Positions 51,704 to 62,057 are shown, counted from the stretch's first letter. The stretch is 64,000 bases of DNA from Flammeovirga yaeyamensis (GCF_018736045.1 NZ_CP076133.1:1736001-1800000); one strand, 5' to 3'. Notes: a model not told the origin generated them from the sequence alone. Program-made: numbers and translations.

Positions 51704-52561
51704 CTACATATTCATTTTCCATTGAGGTTCTTTCGTTTTTGGATCGAAGTTTAAATTCTTCGTAGATGGAGATGGAAGCGATTGTTTAATCACTTTCCAT
51801 TTGCCGTCCACCTTTGCACTTAATTGCAATTGCTTTCCTTGAAGTGACAAAGGAGACGCACTTGTTGCTACAGAAGATAAAAACTCAATTTTTCCCTCAT
51901 TTTTAATTTGTTTGTATTCTTTTCCCCCTTTTGAAGCTGTAATCTTGTACTGATCAAAACTAGGGTCTTGAATAACATACCTACATTTTAATTTTCTGCT
52001 ATTGATACCCAAATCAATCACCCAAGGATGAAATGTTTTTTCTAAATGCGTTAAGCTTGTAGAAAAATCCTTTTTACTGATTTTTACAATACCAAAAATA
52101 GATTGAAGTTGAGCATGTTGTATAGGCAGCTCACTATCACCTAATTCAGAAAAATAAGCTGATTTACTCGTCGGTTTTAAAGTCGTGTCAAATGACAATT
52201 GACCTGCTTTTTTGTTGAATTTTACTTCTCCAAAAAACAATGTGTCTTCCATATTCTCTAAAGGCAGATCGGCTAAATAATAGCTTTCTACATTTTTATA
52301 GGAAAGTGAAAAATACAGGTATTCTTCCTCTTTCTGTTCTAAGATAGATAGACTTCTTTGTATATCACTTTTTGATATACTGCTTTGCCATTGATTCTCA
52401 ATAGAGCGATAAACCACTCCTATTTGTCTCAATAAGTGTTCTGTACCTTTAAGCGCTTTTAGGTCAAAAAAATGTACATCAGATATTAAATCTGAAAAGT
52501 TTGTTTTTAGGCTTAGTACAGGCAAATATTTTATAGTCGTAATTTTTTGTAATGATGCCAT
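51704..52561 (-). CDS. Unknown protein between cap and sheath genes
   Basis: A 285-aa protein with no signal peptide and no domain I recognise. Its N-terminal half is helical/beta mixed (LLRQIGVVYRSIENQWQSSI); its C-terminal half is strand-rich and basic (YKITASKGGKEYKQIKNEGK, LQLSAKVDGKWKVIKQSLPS). It lies 14 bases after the cap gene and before the sheath gene, where eCIS loci often carry an accessory structural part. It may belong to the particle, but that rests on position only. Confidence 0.62.
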   Translation of the reverse strand: MASLQKITTIKYLPVLSLKTNFSDLISDVHFFDLKALKGTEHLLRQIGVVYRSIENQWQSSISKSDIQRSLSILEQKEEEYLYFSLSYKNVESYYLADLPLENMEDTLFFGEVKFNKKAGQLSFDTTLKPTSKSAYFSELGDSELPIQHAQLQSIFGIVKISKKDFSTSLTHLEKTFHPWVIDLGINSRKLKCRYVIQDPSFDQYKITASKGGKEYKQIKNEGKIEFLSSVATSASPLSLQGKQLQLSAKVDGKWKVIKQSLPSPSTKNLNFDPKTKEPQWKMNM

Positions 52562-52575
52562 GATCTAGCTTATGT

Positions 52576-53094
52576 TTACCACCCCGATAAGTTTCCAGCT
52601 ATAGGTGCTACTGTTTCTTCTTTTATTGTTACCATTCTACATTCATAAAATACAGAAGGTATTTTTTTCATTCCCATACTAATGAACACACCCGAAAGAT
52701 CCTTGTCTTCCATGTTGTACATCTTGAAGTTCATTTGTCGTAATCCTTCGATCCCAGGGCCATTTGCAGAAGTGTAGGTATGATTGCTCGTAAAAAAAGC
52801 AATTACATCCGATAGTACCCCCAAAGCTTCTAAATAGTTTTCATTGTTTGACACCGAAAACATAAACTTTAAATTAAGCGATGTAGCATTGGGTTGCATC
52901 TTTACCGTACCGTAGATCTCTTCGGATAAATTAATCATATTGATTAATAACAAAGATTCTCCAGCTGCATTTACTAAATGTACTTCTCCTTCTGCTCCTA
53001 TGATAGGACCGACATGAACTTGTACATTCTTTCCTGTTGTCGAGATGAAGTCAGTAATCTCGTTTTGCAGAAATTCAGTTAGTATAGAAATCAT
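52576..53094 (-). CDS. cis16: Tube/sheath terminator cap (Cis16, DUF4255/Pvc16_N)
   Basis: A 172-aa protein of the Pvc16_N (DUF4255) family. It has an N-terminal helix, a strand-rich middle with LNLKFMFSVSNNENYLEALG and a C-terminal block MGMKKIPSVFYECRMVTIKE, which matches the family's P-S-V-x-Y-x-x-R-M-V signature. In Afp/PVC the homologue caps the distal end of sheath and tube. It is the first gene of the structural operon as seen here. The gap upstream holds only a terminator hairpin, so the promoter may lie close to or within that hairpin. Confidence 0.9.
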   Translation of the reverse strand: MISILTEFLQNEITDFISTTGKNVQVHVGPIIGAEGEVHLVNAAGESLLLINMINLSEEIYGTVKMQPNATSLNLKFMFSVSNNENYLEALGVLSDVIAFFTSNHTYTSANGPGIEGLRQMNFKMYNMEDKDLSGVFISMGMKKIPSVFYECRMVTIKEETVAPIAGNLSGW

Positions 53095-53113
53095 TAGTAG
53101 TATGGTTTTACAC

Positions 53114-53160
53114 TTTGTAAAGTGCTTTCTAGAGACATGTTTTAGAAAGCACTTTACAAA
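53114..53160 (-). terminator. Strong hairpin terminator between the T9SS protein gene and cis16
   Basis: Perfect 18-base arms: TTTGTAAAGTGCTTTCTA (53114-53131) and TAGAAAGCACTTTACAAA (53143-53160), with an 11-base loop. It begins three bases after the stop of the secreted-protein gene. There is no long T tract on the transcribed strand, but the stem is strong. Confidence 0.75.
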
Positions 53161-53163
53161 ATT

Positions 53164-56100
53164 TTAGTCTTTTATAAATGTTTTAGTAAAACGTTTGTTG
53201 TTGTTCGATACCCCAATTATATAGACCCCTTTGGGGAAGTGGTCTAATGTTATTGACGTTTGATGACCAATTACACCTTCAAACAAAGTTCTTCCATGTA
53301 TGTCGTATATTGTACAATCCACTTCGTTACCAAAGAGTTGCTGTACATTTAATGTTGAACTTGTTGGATTCGGATAGATGCTCCACTGATTCTCCCAAAG
53401 GTCTTCTGAAGATGTTGGTCCTCCCTCTCGCTCTAGTGGAATACTAATCGCAGAGAAGATCTCCATACTTTCGTAATGTTGTAACAACAATTGAAGATTA
53501 AATTCTTTGTTGATACCGCTTGGAAGATCTGTTAAATCTACTTGTAAGCGTCCATTATTATCTGAAGCGATCATAGGTGTGATATAACCAACGACTTGGT
53601 CAAAATCTCTTTGCATCAAATTCATTGGATTACATGCACCAATAGTTTCTTGTGCATCTCCGAAAGTAAACACCCAAAGCAATTCATCCATTTTACTGAA
53701 TAAGGTATCAGCTATGGTATAATCAATAGTTAATTGATCTTCAGTGTGCGTCCAATCAACAGTAACAGGTTCATCCTTAAGTACTGATTTACGAATTGCA
53801 TCGTAAATTGGTGTACTCATTTCTTGGATGCTTGTTCCTTCAATCAGTTCTCCATCGATCGCTACAGAATAAGGTCCTGTCTCATCGTTAATGGAATTAA
53901 GTCCATACCATAATCTCCTCGCTTCCGTGGTTTCTGCTCCTCTATCGTAAATAGGATCAGTACACGTTTCGCTTCTTTCTAGATAATAGTTATGGATAAA
54001 ATCCGGATCGTTTCCGTTGACTACTTCCAAGATTTCGTACATCTTAGACAAAATATCCTGATGACCAGTATTATTGGCTTGTAAATACGATTCGATGACC
54101 ACATTTCGCGATCGATTACGGATCTTCATTCTTTCAAAACCAAAGGAATCTGTGCTTCCTTCTCCATGTGCGAATACAAAACGGAACATTACTTTCTCCA
54201 AATCTCCGTTCATATCAAATGCAGCATCTAAAGGAATTCTACCTTCTACTTCTCCTAATGCTCCAGCCCAAGCTAAGCCATCGTTATTGGTATTTAGATC
54301 GTTATTGTATAGACCGTAAGTATTGTACCAATTCCAAATTCCTTCTGGCGTTCCTACCGTTTTCCAAGTCCCAGCATATCCTTGTTTTACTTGCAAGAAT
54401 ACTCCGTTTCTTTCGGAAGTGTTGGCAATGTAATCTAGTTCTATCATTGGGCGGTCCATGGAAGATAGATCGTATACAGGGGATGAAATAGTGGCTAAAC
54501 CTCTAGAAACAGTATCTGCTAATTGCCATTGTTTGTTTTCAACATCCCATGGTGTTTTAGTACCGCCTAGTACGTCTTTTATAAAGACGCTATTTCCATC
54601 TGCCAATAGTAAAGCAGTATGCCAAGCATCTTCATTTTCAAATGAGATATTTATTTCATCTGTTATTGAATCATATGCTTTAGTCACAGGAATCGTAAAT
54701 GTCTCCTGAATATCACAAGACCCTGTTTCTGTGTATGCAGTTAAAACAAATTCAATTGAATCTTTTGTGAAATTCTCCAGTCTAAATCTAAATTTCCCAT
54801 TTGAGGTTGATATAGAAGGTATAGTTATATTCACATAATCTTCATCCTCTTCGTTCAATAATGATAATTCGTAATTTCGATTGTTAAACTCTGATAGGCT
54901 TACATTGATAAATTCTGTACTTCCAATTACAGGAAAAGTCATTTGTAAGTTGGTTGTAATTTCTGGCTCAAAAATAGTTTGGAAATTCTTATATCCCAAG
55001 AAAAGAGTATCTCCACTTACCTCTCTAAATAAACCAATAACAAAATCATTATATCGATTTTCTGGTAAGTCGTGAATATTAGATGGATAAATTCTATAAG
55101 TATAAGAATCTTCTCCGTTAATTTTCACTAAAGCTTCATCGACCTCAACCAAAACAGAATCTCCATTTTCTAAACGATATAGATTTAATCCCAATGTGGT
55201 TCCATTACTGTCAGCATCAACAAAAATAGTATTTATACTAAACTCGCTTGTTTCTTGAGAGTTACTACAATAAAAGTTCTTAAAATGACTATCTAAAATT
55301 GATTTCTGAGTAACTTCAAAACGCACAGTATCTTCTGAAATACCACTGTTTTCATCATATGCTTTTACTCTAAGATCAACCGTTCTAGTGTCGTTATCGT
55401 TAGTGAAATCTCCATCTCTCCACATATTGATTGGAGAAATAATATTGTCTATTTCTGTAGTAGGCCAATATTCAAAAACATTCACTTTAGTATTGTCATC
55501 AATATTTGTGTTCAAACCGAAGTTTTTAGCTGAATATCCGAATAAATACCAATCATTTTCTAATTTGACATCTGCTACATCAGATAGATAAATACTTCTT
55601 TTCGGTACATTTATACTTTGATCTGAAGTATTATACGTTCTATAGGCAAGTACTAATTCTCCCAAATTTGGATTACTTATATTATCTGTAATCGCACTAT
55701 AAGGAATCTCGATATAAATTGTATCGGTATTATTTAAATTTTCATCTTCATATCTAAATAACAATGTACCACCTTCATCATTTTCATAGACCTCTAATAC
55801 ATTTGCTCTAAAATTCTCCTCATTACTTACCACCTCAACAACTAAATTCTCGGTTGGTTCAGGAGTTTGTACGAGCCATTTTGAAAATGGATTATAAGGG
55901 TAAGACACATTGAAATTCGCTGGAATATCAAATTTAATTTCAGGTCCAAGAATATTTTTTTCTTCAACAATATTACCTGATCCATCTTCGATAGTTAAAT
56001 CGTAGTTAAGTCTAGATCCACTTTGAAATTTTGTATCGTCGATGGTGATTCTAAAAGTAATTTGATTTTCATCCGCCCCATCTATGATTGTTGTTACATT

Positions 56101-57906
56101 CCCTTGTGATTCATCAACACCAAGTACTCTAATTACAATATTATTCTTCAAAGAAGCAGCTGAATAAGGTACCGATATTGTCACATCTCCATTTTTTAAT
56201 TCCCCATTGATGTCTATAGAAATCTCATTTTGTTTGTATTCAATAGATTCCCTTGAAATTGATGGAGCAAAAGAAGAGAAGTAATATTTTGTATCTTCCG
56301 TAAAGCTATGATTACCTGTATTACCCGCTACATCATTAACAGAAATACTTTTTAATTTGAAGTAAGTAACTTCCATGTTACTTGTTCCATCATAGATATC
56401 AGATAAATTAAATGAAAAGTATAATTCGTTATTCGAATTACTACCTTTTGAAAAAGAAGTTAAATCAATCTCAATATCATCAACAACATTTAACTTAACA
56501 TCTTTTTTATCAAAAATATCAATAGATAATTTTGTTCCCTCCTTTTTTAGATCATACTCTTTAACATTGACTTTAACAGTGGTATATGGATTAGACGTAT
56601 TATCTGCAATAGGTGTTTCTACCCAAGTTGTACCTGTAGGCCCTGCTAATAAATCTGGCGTTGAAACAACTTCTATAGATTCAAAAGTGTGGTCTGAAGG
56701 TGCTGTGTTATCATAATAGTGTAATGATGTATGGTTACTCTTTACAGTTATATCTTCATTTTTATATAAAGAAACAACTAATTGTATTCTTTCACCTTCA
56801 TTTAAATTGTCATTAATATCATTTAAAATATTTTGAGTAAAGCTAAATGAAAAATCATTTTCTGAATCGTTCCCAAAAACTAAAGGGTAAGAAGCTAAGA
56901 AACTATTATCTTCTTTAAAGATGATGATTTCAGAGTTATTCTTATCAAAGTATGAGTTCGTCTGATCATGAGTATATTTAACTTGCTTATTTAATGAAAT
57001 ATAATTTGGTGCTGATACTAAGTCAATATTAATATCATTAAACAGTAAATCTACAACATCAGTATCTTCACCAATATTTCCAGCTAAATCCTCTACTGCA
57101 ATTTTAGTATATAGTTTTTCATAACCTTCAAAAAAACTACCATTTGTACTTGGTGAAATAAACCTTATTGATCTACTAGTTCTATCTCCTACATCAGGAA
57201 CATCTACAAACTCGCTACTAGTAAGTTCTTTGAGCTTTTGATAAGATTTAAATTCATTAGAAGTATAAAACTCAAGTTTATATGATTTTGAATCATCAAA
57301 ATTTGTTTCAATTATATCATAATAAAATTCGACAAATGAATCATCTATAGATTGGTTCTTCTGTGAAAAGTTGAAAGATGGTTTTAAATTATCTACTGTT
57401 AATTCGGGTCGGTGCTTATAATAAGTATTATCATTAGGATTATTATGATTTGTTACAATTAAATAATATTCAACAGGATCTTCATCAGTACCAGGATCAT
57501 ATTCAAATAATAATTCAAACTCTAACAATCCTTTAAAATTATCAATTTCACCAAAAGTGCTTCCGAAATAAGTAAAAAAATTGTTCTTATTAATTGTGAC
57601 AAGATAATTATTATCTCCAGTAGTGGCAATAACACTCGTAATTATATTTTTATCTTCATTGTCAAAGGTATTGCCATCAAAACTTATTTTAGTTTTTAAA
57701 TCACTTGTGTTTCTATTTAAAAAATTAAATCCTGATGGTAATTCTATATCTAAATTAACTTTTACTTGTAAGTTATTTCTATTATCAAGTAATTTAATAT
57801 CATCAATATTAATTGTCCCTAATAATACATGACTATCGTCAAATTTAGATTGCGAAAATACATTCACAAAAACAAAAAGAAATAAAATTGTTATAATATA
57901 TTTCAT
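53164..57906 (-). CDS. Large T9SS-secreted surface protein
   Basis: A 1580-aa protein with a signal peptide (FLFVFVNVFSQ, cleaved near VFSQ) and a type IX secretion C-terminal sorting domain in the last about 72 residues (SIYPNPTSSTLNVQQLFGN ... FPKGVYIIGV). The body is made of repeated beta-rich domains with Asp/Asn-rich loops. A later segment around WHTALLLADGNSVFIKDVLG looks like a jelly-roll or laminin-G-like module. It is exported across the outer membrane and either anchored or released. It shares an operon with the lipoprotein 12 bases upstream. Possible adhesin; no enzyme motif recognised. Confidence 0.83.
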   Translation of the reverse strand: MKYIITILFLFVFVNVFSQSKFDDSHVLLGTINIDDIKLLDNRNNLQVKVNLDIELPSGFNFLNRNTSDLKTKISFDGNTFDNEDKNIITSVIATTGDNNYLVTINKNNFFTYFGSTFGEIDNFKGLLEFELLFEYDPGTDEDPVEYYLIVTNHNNPNDNTYYKHRPELTVDNLKPSFNFSQKNQSIDDSFVEFYYDIIETNFDDSKSYKLEFYTSNEFKSYQKLKELTSSEFVDVPDVGDRTSRSIRFISPSTNGSFFEGYEKLYTKIAVEDLAGNIGEDTDVVDLLFNDINIDLVSAPNYISLNKQVKYTHDQTNSYFDKNNSEIIIFKEDNSFLASYPLVFGNDSENDFSFSFTQNILNDINDNLNEGERIQLVVSLYKNEDITVKSNHTSLHYYDNTAPSDHTFESIEVVSTPDLLAGPTGTTWVETPIADNTSNPYTTVKVNVKEYDLKKEGTKLSIDIFDKKDVKLNVVDDIEIDLTSFSKGSNSNNELYFSFNLSDIYDGTSNMEVTYFKLKSISVNDVAGNTGNHSFTEDTKYYFSSFAPSISRESIEYKQNEISIDINGELKNGDVTISVPYSAASLKNNIVIRVLGVDESQGNVTTIIDGADENQITFRITIDDTKFQSGSRLNYDLTIEDGSGNIVEEKNILGPEIKFDIPANFNVSYPYNPFSKWLVQTPEPTENLVVEVVSNEENFRANVLEVYENDEGGTLLFRYEDENLNNTDTIYIEIPYSAITDNISNPNLGELVLAYRTYNTSDQSINVPKRSIYLSDVADVKLENDWYLFGYSAKNFGLNTNIDDNTKVNVFEYWPTTEIDNIISPINMWRDGDFTNDNDTRTVDLRVKAYDENSGISEDTVRFEVTQKSILDSHFKNFYCSNSQETSEFSINTIFVDADSNGTTLGLNLYRLENGDSVLVEVDEALVKINGEDSYTYRIYPSNIHDLPENRYNDFVIGLFREVSGDTLFLGYKNFQTIFEPEITTNLQMTFPVIGSTEFINVSLSEFNNRNYELSLLNEEDEDYVNITIPSISTSNGKFRFRLENFTKDSIEFVLTAYTETGSCDIQETFTIPVTKAYDSITDEINISFENEDAWHTALLLADGNSVFIKDVLGGTKTPWDVENKQWQLADTVSRGLATISSPVYDLSSMDRPMIELDYIANTSERNGVFLQVKQGYAGTWKTVGTPEGIWNWYNTYGLYNNDLNTNNDGLAWAGALGEVEGRIPLDAAFDMNGDLEKVMFRFVFAHGEGSTDSFGFERMKIRNRSRNVVIESYLQANNTGHQDILSKMYEILEVVNGNDPDFIHNYYLERSETCTDPIYDRGAETTEARRLWYGLNSINDETGPYSVAIDGELIEGTSIQEMSTPIYDAIRKSVLKDEPVTVDWTHTEDQLTIDYTIADTLFSKMDELLWVFTFGDAQETIGACNPMNLMQRDFDQVVGYITPMIASDNNGRLQVDLTDLPSGINKEFNLQLLLQHYESMEIFSAISIPLEREGGPTSSEDLWENQWSIYPNPTSSTLNVQQLFGNEVDCTIYDIHGRTLFEGVIGHQTSITLDHFPKGVYIIGVSNNNKRFTKTFIKD

Positions 57907-57918
57907 AACTACCTGATA

Positions 57919-59736
57919 TTACTCACATATATTAAAAAGATCATGCTTATCATCTATATCAGTAATAATATCAGGTATAGATTTTAATTCTTCGCCTTTA
58001 CAAAAATCATTAAATTTAATCCAAATATTATAATTTTGAGAAGTTTCATTCTTATCCACCCTAAATATACCTTGTGAATTACTTCCATTAATTAGTACAT
58101 TCTCAATTGTAAAAGGGTTTGTTTGACTATTACTTGGTTGTATCCAAAAACAATAATCATAAATATCTTCTAAACGTGAATTTCTAAGAGTCACTGTTCT
58201 ATGGAATGAATCATTTCTTTTATATGAATAAATTGCTGTTTTACAATTAATAAAGGTACAATCCTCAATTAAAAGTTCTAATTCGGCATTTACAATTTCA
58301 GGATTTTCAGCAATTGCTCTACTATTTGAATTTTTAAATATAATATTATTGATCACGAAATCACCCATACCTATTGCTAGTATTTGGTTATCTTCTGTAG
58401 CAATCATCTCTAAACCGTTTATAAATCTAGTTTTAGTATTTCTTGCATCTTCAGATCTGAGATAAATAAAATTTGAATTTTTATATACTGTAGAGTTATT
58501 CAGAAAGTCTCTATCTTCTACTTTTTCCAACAAATCCTCTCCAAAGCTTCCGTAGATATTTAAATAGCTAGAATTTGAATTTATACCCTCAGTTTCTTCG
58601 TAAACACCTTTTTTAATTAACATATCAATAGTATTAGTCTCCCCTGCAATATCCGATTCTGTATTTTCAATAGCCTTTATGATACTCGTAAACGCATTTT
58701 CCCAACTTGTCCCATCATTATTTCCAGTCGCCGCAACATCAACAAATACACCTCCATGTAAATCGTCTAACATTTTCACTTCGGTAGCTACTTCCTCACT
58801 CTCTTCTGAAACAATTTTTACAGCTGCTTTAATATCGTAAGCAACACCAATCTCCAAACCATGTCCTACCGCTACTAAAGTTGTTTCGTCTTTCATTTCT
58901 GCATCCATCCAAGTGTATGCATCGTCAGCATCAGTTGCTTTTTTGTAGTAGAAACCAAGTGCAAGATCGTCGTTAGGGTCGATATCAGAAGTGAATGTTC
59001 CTTCCATGTATAAACCACCTTGATTATTACTCACATCCTTAGTGCTAACGGAAAATGTATACGTTTTAAAATCTTCTTCTGATTCTGAAAGTACTTCATC
59101 ACCGTATTTCACTGTTACTTTCGAAGTGTAGTTTGTTGCCATGTCTAAGCCTGGAACCACAATTTCTAATTCTTCTACATCTGAGTCGTATTCATTGGTT
59201 ACTGTTTTTACGACAGTCTCTCCTGAAAGCACTTCTGTAACAATGGCAATTTTTGTGTTTTCTAAAATTCCTTCTAAAGCACCGTTTATTCTGAATGAAG
59301 TGAATCCTCCATCAGCTGCAAAATTTGTTTTTACTTCTTGAGTGCTCACTTTCTTTTTTCCAGTAGTGACTACGTCGTCTCCGCGTATCACAGAAAAATC
59401 GAATTGATATTCTTTTCCAGAAGTCAGTTGATCAACTTCTAAAGTATACTCCTGATTTTGTAAATCAGTAAATGTCTTTTCTGAAACCACTTCTTCTCCA
59501 TCGTATAAAACGAACTTAGCAGAAGCCTCTAATGAATCTTCATAATTTGCAATACTACCTATTAACTCCAAAGAGGTATAACCAATCGTTGGATCTGAAG
59601 CAGATACTGTTACGCCGTCCATCCCATTTACAGGATCATCACCACCGTTAATTTCTTCTTCTGACTTATCGCATGATGTTGTCAGTAATAACAAGTAACC
59701 TAGTATGGCAACTAGCGTAGTTAGTTTGTTTTTCAT
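57919..59736 (-). CDS. Lipoprotein with beta-sandwich repeats and beta-helix domain
   Basis: A 605-aa protein with lipobox TTSC (Cys 22). After a short acidic linker come three or so fibronectin-III-like or Ig-like repeats (each ending in patterns such as LDMATNYTSKVTVKYGDEVL), to about residue 330. Then a right-handed parallel beta-helix begins with GNNDGTSWENAFTSIIKAIE, the typical start of the polymorphic-outer-membrane/pectate-lyase-like fold. Probably surface exposed. It heads a two-gene unit with the T9SS protein; the divergent gene is 566 bases away. No catalytic residues recognised. Confidence 0.8.
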   Translation of the reverse strand: MKNKLTTLVAILGYLLLLTTSCDKSEEEINGGDDPVNGMDGVTVSASDPTIGYTSLELIGSIANYEDSLEASAKFVLYDGEEVVSEKTFTDLQNQEYTLEVDQLTSGKEYQFDFSVIRGDDVVTTGKKKVSTQEVKTNFAADGGFTSFRINGALEGILENTKIAIVTEVLSGETVVKTVTNEYDSDVEELEIVVPGLDMATNYTSKVTVKYGDEVLSESEEDFKTYTFSVSTKDVSNNQGGLYMEGTFTSDIDPNDDLALGFYYKKATDADDAYTWMDAEMKDETTLVAVGHGLEIGVAYDIKAAVKIVSEESEEVATEVKMLDDLHGGVFVDVAATGNNDGTSWENAFTSIIKAIENTESDIAGETNTIDMLIKKGVYEETEGINSNSSYLNIYGSFGEDLLEKVEDRDFLNNSTVYKNSNFIYLRSEDARNTKTRFINGLEMIATEDNQILAIGMGDFVINNIIFKNSNSRAIAENPEIVNAELELLIEDCTFINCKTAIYSYKRNDSFHRTVTLRNSRLEDIYDYCFWIQPSNSQTNPFTIENVLINGSNSQGIFRVDKNETSQNYNIWIKFNDFCKGEELKSIPDIITDIDDKHDLFNICE

Positions 59737-60302
59737 CTTTGTAAAAATATATTTCAGTTTTAGCGAATCGATTGAGTACTTAACGCTATTTAAAAAATTA
59801 ATGTCGTATTACGAAAAAAAGTATTTTGGTTTTATTTCGCAGTTCGAATGTAATATTTAATCAAATTATTAAAAAAATACAGACCATAATTTTTAATATT
59901 TCATCTCATTTTATTTGTAGTTCACAATAGAATCTACAAATAGTTCAATTTTAATATATTTTTGATATTTGATTTTCAACTCAGTACAACAGGGTAAAAT
60001 TTAAACAAGCTATAACGTTATTAGCATCCATGACACTTATAGAATAAGGTAATATTGTATAATTTTTCATTAACATGTAAGTATTGTGATGTAAATTCTT
60101 GTAATAGTGATGTATTACAGAAGAGGGTGTTCATTTATTATCAAATAGCCTTGGAAATTAATAAACTTATAGAAAGTGCGAGGGATTGAAATCCCTCCTT
60201 GAGAATAGAAGTTGATGGAAAGGCTATAATACGTAAGTTAAACAGATTGGTAAATCATTTAAAATGTATTATTTCTTATCTTTACGAAAAGAATAAAATT
60301 GC
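59737..60302. other. 566-base divergent intergenic region
   Basis: AT-rich, no gene found on either strand. It contains an 8-base inverted repeat ATTTGTAG/CTACAAAT (59913-59920 and 59934-59941) and a compact hairpin at 60180-60198 with arms GAGGGAT/ATCCCTC. A weak -7-like element TATCTTTA lies at 60277-60284, 19 bases before the ATG at 60303, without a well-spaced -33 element. It must hold the promoters of both flanking units. Confidence 0.5.
60180..60198. repeat. Short perfect hairpin GAGGGATTGAAATCCCTC
   Basis: Arms GAGGGAT (60180-60186) and ATCCCTC with a TGAA tetraloop-like centre, or eight-base arms with a two-base loop. Single copy in this window. Not followed by a T tract, so not an obvious terminator. 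Confidence 0.55.
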
Positions 60303-61994
60303 ATGAGAAAATTTCCGATTGGTTTATCAAATTTTAAAAGAGTAATACAGGACAATTACTATTATATCGATAAATCCCTATTTATTGAAGATGTAATTGA
60401 GAGTAATGCCATATCTATACTTATCCCACGTCCTAGACGTTTTGGCAAGACATTAAATATGTCGATGCTTCATGCATTCTTTGATGTAAAAAAGGAAAAA
60501 GAAAATAAATCTCTTTTTGAGAAACTAAAAATTAGGCAATCAGAAGCCTGGAAACATCAGGGGAAATATCCTGTTATTTATCTGTCCTTTAAAGACGTAA
60601 AAGAAAACAGTTTCAATGATGCTATCAAAAATATACATCATCTTTGTTTAGATTGGCTAAAAGAAAATGAATTCATATTTAATTCCGAAAAGCTTGGACA
60701 GTTTGATAAGCAATTCTTAAATAACCTTATTAAAAGCGATTGGAATAGTGTTAGTTTGAGTAGCTTTTTAAAAACTATATCCTCTATTCTTTATAATATA
60801 TATGATCAAAAAGTAGTCATCTTAATCGATGAATACGATTCTTGTATTATCAAATCGTGGGAAGCAGGTTATTACCAAGATATGATCTCTTTTATGAGAG
60901 GCTTTCTTTCTGGGGGTTTTAAAGACAATGACTACCTTTATAAAGGTGTTATCACGGGTATTCTTCGCGTAGCTAAAGAAAGTATATTCTCGGGATTGAA
61001 TAACCTTGTGGTAAGTACTGTTTTAGAAAACCAAAGTGCAGATAAATTTGGCTTGACGGAAGATGAAGTTAAAAATTTACTTCAAGAGGTAAATATCAGT
61101 GCCGCTTTCGATGATATAAAAAAATGGTACAACGGTTATAAAATTGGTCAACACACCGGTATGTATAACCCTTGGTCAATTTTAAACTTTGTCGACAAGC
61201 ATGATGAAGGCTTTAAACCCTATTGGGTAAATACTTCTGCCAACGAATTGATAGAAGTTTTGCTTACTAATGCCAATGCTGATCTGGAAAAAAAGCTAAC
61301 AGGTTTTATCGATGGACAAGTGATGGAATGTGAGATTGATGAAACTACTATTTTTCAAGATTTGGATAATGGTAAGCAAGAAACGGTGTTGGGATTGTTG
61401 CTTTTTAATGGGTATTTGACTGTTGATTCCAAAAAAGTAGATGATATATTCACTTCATATGGATTAAAAATTCCTAATAAGGAGGTGAGTATTGTGTATC
61501 AACAAATGCTAAAAAGATTACTCAATAAATCTGATAAAGTAAATACTAGTGAAATTTTAGATGCTCTTATAGATCAAAATGCCGATGCATTTGAATATTA
61601 TTTATCTGAATACTTACTTAATGCATTCAGCTATCATGATTTTGATCAAAAGAGTTTCCCTGAACGTGTATACCATGCCTTTGTACTTGGCTTAATGGCT
61701 CATTTAATGAATAACTATATAGTTAAATCAAATCCTGAGTCTGGCTTAGGAAGAGCTGATTTAATTATTTACCCAAAAGATCAGAAAAATCCAAAGGGAT
61801 GGATTTTAGAGTTTAAATCCAAAAAACCTTTTCATAAACAAACTTTGAAAGAAATTGCTCAAGAGGCTTTAAAACAAATTCATTCTTCAAAGTACATGAC
61901 TACTCTAAAGGAAAATAACAAAACGGAACTTATGTTGGTGGGTGTTGCTTTTGATGGGAAAGAAGTAAGTTGTGTGACTGAGTTGGTTTCTTGA
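60303..61994 (+). CDS. AAA-ATPase-like / PD-(D/E)XK nuclease-superfamily protein
   Basis: A 563-aa protein. The start FPIGLSNFKRVIQDNYYYID and RPRRFGKTLNMSML (P-loop variant, residues about 44-57) plus VVILIDEYDS (Walker B) define the AAA-ATPase_like family (PF09820). The C-terminal part (ESGLGRADLIIYPKD, then GWILEFKSKK) carries the PD-(D/E)XK-like catalytic core of PDDEXK_9 (DUF1703). Such genes are greatly amplified in many Bacteroidota genomes; their role is not established. It stands alone between divergent promoters and a good terminator at 62023-62057. Full length, active-site residues kept. Confidence 0.9.
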   Translation: MRKFPIGLSNFKRVIQDNYYYIDKSLFIEDVIESNAISILIPRPRRFGKTLNMSMLHAFFDVKKEKENKSLFEKLKIRQSEAWKHQGKYPVIYLSFKDVKENSFNDAIKNIHHLCLDWLKENEFIFNSEKLGQFDKQFLNNLIKSDWNSVSLSSFLKTISSILYNIYDQKVVILIDEYDSCIIKSWEAGYYQDMISFMRGFLSGGFKDNDYLYKGVITGILRVAKESIFSGLNNLVVSTVLENQSADKFGLTEDEVKNLLQEVNISAAFDDIKKWYNGYKIGQHTGMYNPWSILNFVDKHDEGFKPYWVNTSANELIEVLLTNANADLEKKLTGFIDGQVMECEIDETTIFQDLDNGKQETVLGLLLFNGYLTVDSKKVDDIFTSYGLKIPNKEVSIVYQQMLKRLLNKSDKVNTSEILDALIDQNADAFEYYLSEYLLNAFSYHDFDQKSFPERVYHAFVLGLMAHLMNNYIVKSNPESGLGRADLIIYPKDQKNPKGWILEFKSKKPFHKQTLKEIAQEALKQIHSSKYMTTLKENNKTELMLVGVAFDGKEVSCVTELVS

Positions 61995-62022
61995 TGGCTA
62001 TTTGATGATAAATAGATATAAA

Positions 62023-62057
62023 AAAATCCCACAAGGCTTATGATCTTGTGGGATTTT
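62023..62057 (+). terminator. Rho-independent terminator after the AAA/PD-(D/E)XK gene
   Basis: AAAATCCCACAAG (62023-62035) pairs perfectly with CTTGTGGGATTTT (62045-62057) around a nine-base loop, 28 bases after the stop codon. The A/T flanks make it usable on both strands. Confidence 0.85.

Noticed and set aside
24595-53094. A type VI secretion system or a prophage instead of an eCIS
   Set aside because: VgrG-, Hcp- and PAAR-like genes occur, but there is no TssJ/L/M, TssB/C pair or ClpV, and no capsid, portal, terminase or integrase. A single sheath, the tape measure, the Pvc16_N cap and Cis15-type ATPases point to eCIS.
60180-60198. A CRISPR repeat (ATTGAAA-like end)
   Set aside because: Only one copy and no regularly spaced repeats or cas genes in the window.
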